In this document: positions 63,252-64,000 of the stretch, one piece after another
Position numbering within the stretch: the first letter of the stretch is position 1
Layout of the letters: each line of letters starts with the position of its first letter
Assembly (NCBI RefSeq): GCF_900099965.1
Contig: NZ_FNDJ01000005.1
Span: 372,001-436,000 of the forward strand
DNA length: 64,000 bases
Direction of reading: 5' to 3'
Source of the DNA: Nonomuraea jiangxiensis
GTDB lineage: Bacteria > Actinomycetota > Actinomycetes > Streptosporangiales > Streptosporangiaceae
Program-made: the position numbers and the translations under genes
The notes under the pieces: model-generated
Database searches by the model: none
Told to the model about the DNA's origin: nothing
What the model saw: only the letters and a program-made list of their open reading frames with translations

Positions 63252-64000
63252 CTAGGCTCCGTGCTTGCCCAGCAGGTCGGCGGCGATGCGGCGGACCACC
63301 ACGCGCTGGATCTTCCCGGTGGCCGTCTTGGGCAGCTCGTCCAGGATCAGCACCTCGCGCGGGCGCTTGAACGCGGCCAGGCCGTCCCGGCAGAAGGCGA
63401 CGAGTTCGGCGGCGTCCACCGTACGGCCAGGGGCGGAGACCACGCACGCCACCGGCTTCTCCAGTCCCTCGCTGTCGATGTAGGCCACGACGGCGCACTC
63501 GCCGACCGAGACGTGCTGCAGCAGCCTGCCCTCGACCTCCATCGGCGACACCCAGATGCCGCCCGCCTTGATCATGTCGTTGGAGCGGCCCAGGCACTGG
63601 TAGAAGCCGTCCTCGCCGCGGATGTAGGTGTCGCCGGTGCGCAGCCACTCGCCCTGGAACACCTGGCGGGTGGTGGCCGTACGGCACCAGTAGCCGGTGG
63701 CCACGGAGTCGCCGCGGACGTACAGGTGGCCGGGCTCGCCGTCCTTGACGGGGGCGCCGAAGTCGTCGAGCAGCTTGGCCTCGTAGCCCGGCACGACGGT
63801 TCCCGAGCTGCCGGGCCGCACCCGGCCTGGGCGGTTGGAGATGAAGATGTGCAGCGCCTCGGTGGAGCCGAGGCCGTCGAGGATGTCGGTGCCGAAGCGG
63901 CCGGTGAAGCGGCGGTAGATCTCGGCGGGCAGGGCCTCGCCCGCGGAGACGGCCAGGCGTACCGACTGGAAGGAGGTGCCGGGGGCGTCGGTGGCGAGGA
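63252..64000 (-). CDS. Benzoate-CoA ligase family protein, C-terminal part
   Basis: The 3' part of a gene that starts beyond the right edge; about 248 residues are visible. The sequence DGLGSTEALHIFISNRPGRV followed by RPGSSGTVVPGYEAKLLDDF is characteristic of benzoate-CoA ligases and their relatives. The hinge and C-terminal motifs are WLRTGDTYIRGEDGFYQCLG, NDMIKAGGIWVSPMEVE, and the catalytic Lys in PKTATGKIQR. It would convert benzoate or a related aromatic acid to its CoA ester with ATP. Neighbouring genes beyond the window would be needed to place it in a pathway. Confidence 0.85.
   Translation of the reverse strand, partial: LATDAPGTSFQSVRLAVSAGEALPAEIYRRFTGRFGTDILDGLGSTEALHIFISNRPGRVRPGSSGTVVPGYEAKLLDDFGAPVKDGEPGHLYVRGDSVATGYWCRTATTRQVFQGEWLRTGDTYIRGEDGFYQCLGRSNDMIKAGGIWVSPMEVEGRLLQHVSVGECAVVAYIDSEGLEKPVACVVSAPGRTVDAAELVAFCRDGLAAFKRPREVLILDELPKTATGKIQRVVVRRIAADLLGKHGA

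Overview
The window is high-GC actinomycete DNA. GTG and TTG starts are common, genes are packed tightly, and the families are typical of the group: a GerW-type spore protein, a PRC-barrel/DUF2382 protein, an ECF sigma factor paired with a YciI protein, NarL-type two-component genes and DUF1918. The family mix resembles Streptosporangiales (Nonomuraea-like), but that placement is inference. No rRNA, tRNA, IS element, phage or CRISPR array was seen.

Layout. 1-3.3 kb: the 3' end of a pullulanase, an unknown protein, a VIT1/CCC1 metal transporter behind a strong palindrome, a LysE exporter and a GerW-type protein. 3.4-11.7 kb: a central-carbon block of zwf, pgi and a sugar-acid-type dehydratase on the minus strand, with phosphoketolase and acetate kinase on the plus strand. 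Together these suggest hexose/pentose phosphate flow into a phosphoketolase-acetate route. 11.8-14 kb: a NarL-type regulator, an RsbW-like ATPase and a PAS histidine kinase. 14.2-22.6 kb: a PRC-barrel protein, then a same-strand run of an unknown 302-aa protein, an 86-aa small protein, a 4-cresol-dehydrogenase-like flavoenzyme, an MFS exporter, a PHBH-fold monooxygenase and a desaturase. This run looks like a cryptic small-molecule cluster. 22.7-34.4 kb: a CopC-type protein, an aldo-keto reductase with a divergent regulator, two repeat-fold proteins (beta-solenoid and pentapeptide), a KhtTU-like K+/H+ antiporter, a PCMT methyltransferase, a cysteine-less HesB-like protein and a CE7 esterase.

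34.5-46 kb: a 1355-residue secreted protein, then a stretch rich in minisatellites. Two enzymes (a zinc alcohol dehydrogenase and a methyltransferase) carry large in-frame collagen-like insertions. Two intergenic arrays (period 19 and 17 bp) begin at the stop codon of the gene before them and carry a stop triplet in nearly every unit. Because the periods are not multiples of three, the stops rotate through all frames. Smaller arrays of the same kind lie at the ends of the alcohol dehydrogenase gene and of ackA. A solitary tandem-Phd antitoxin-like gene lies here with what looks like a leaderless, self-controlled promoter.

46-59 kb: a minus-strand catabolic operon of an oligopeptide-type ABC transporter, an M20 hydrolase, a NylC/DmpA-like P1 peptidase, an aldehyde dehydrogenase and probably a PL8 polysaccharide lyase. 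A FadR-type GntR regulator is divergent from it. The same FadR-like palindrome (ACTGGTC-N-GACCAGT) lies between the regulator and the operon and in front of an SDR gene 12.6 kb away, which predicts a small regulon. 59-64 kb: a class III adenylate cyclase, an acyl-CoA synthetase, an ECF42-like sigma factor with its YciI partner, and the 3' end of a benzoate-CoA ligase-like gene.
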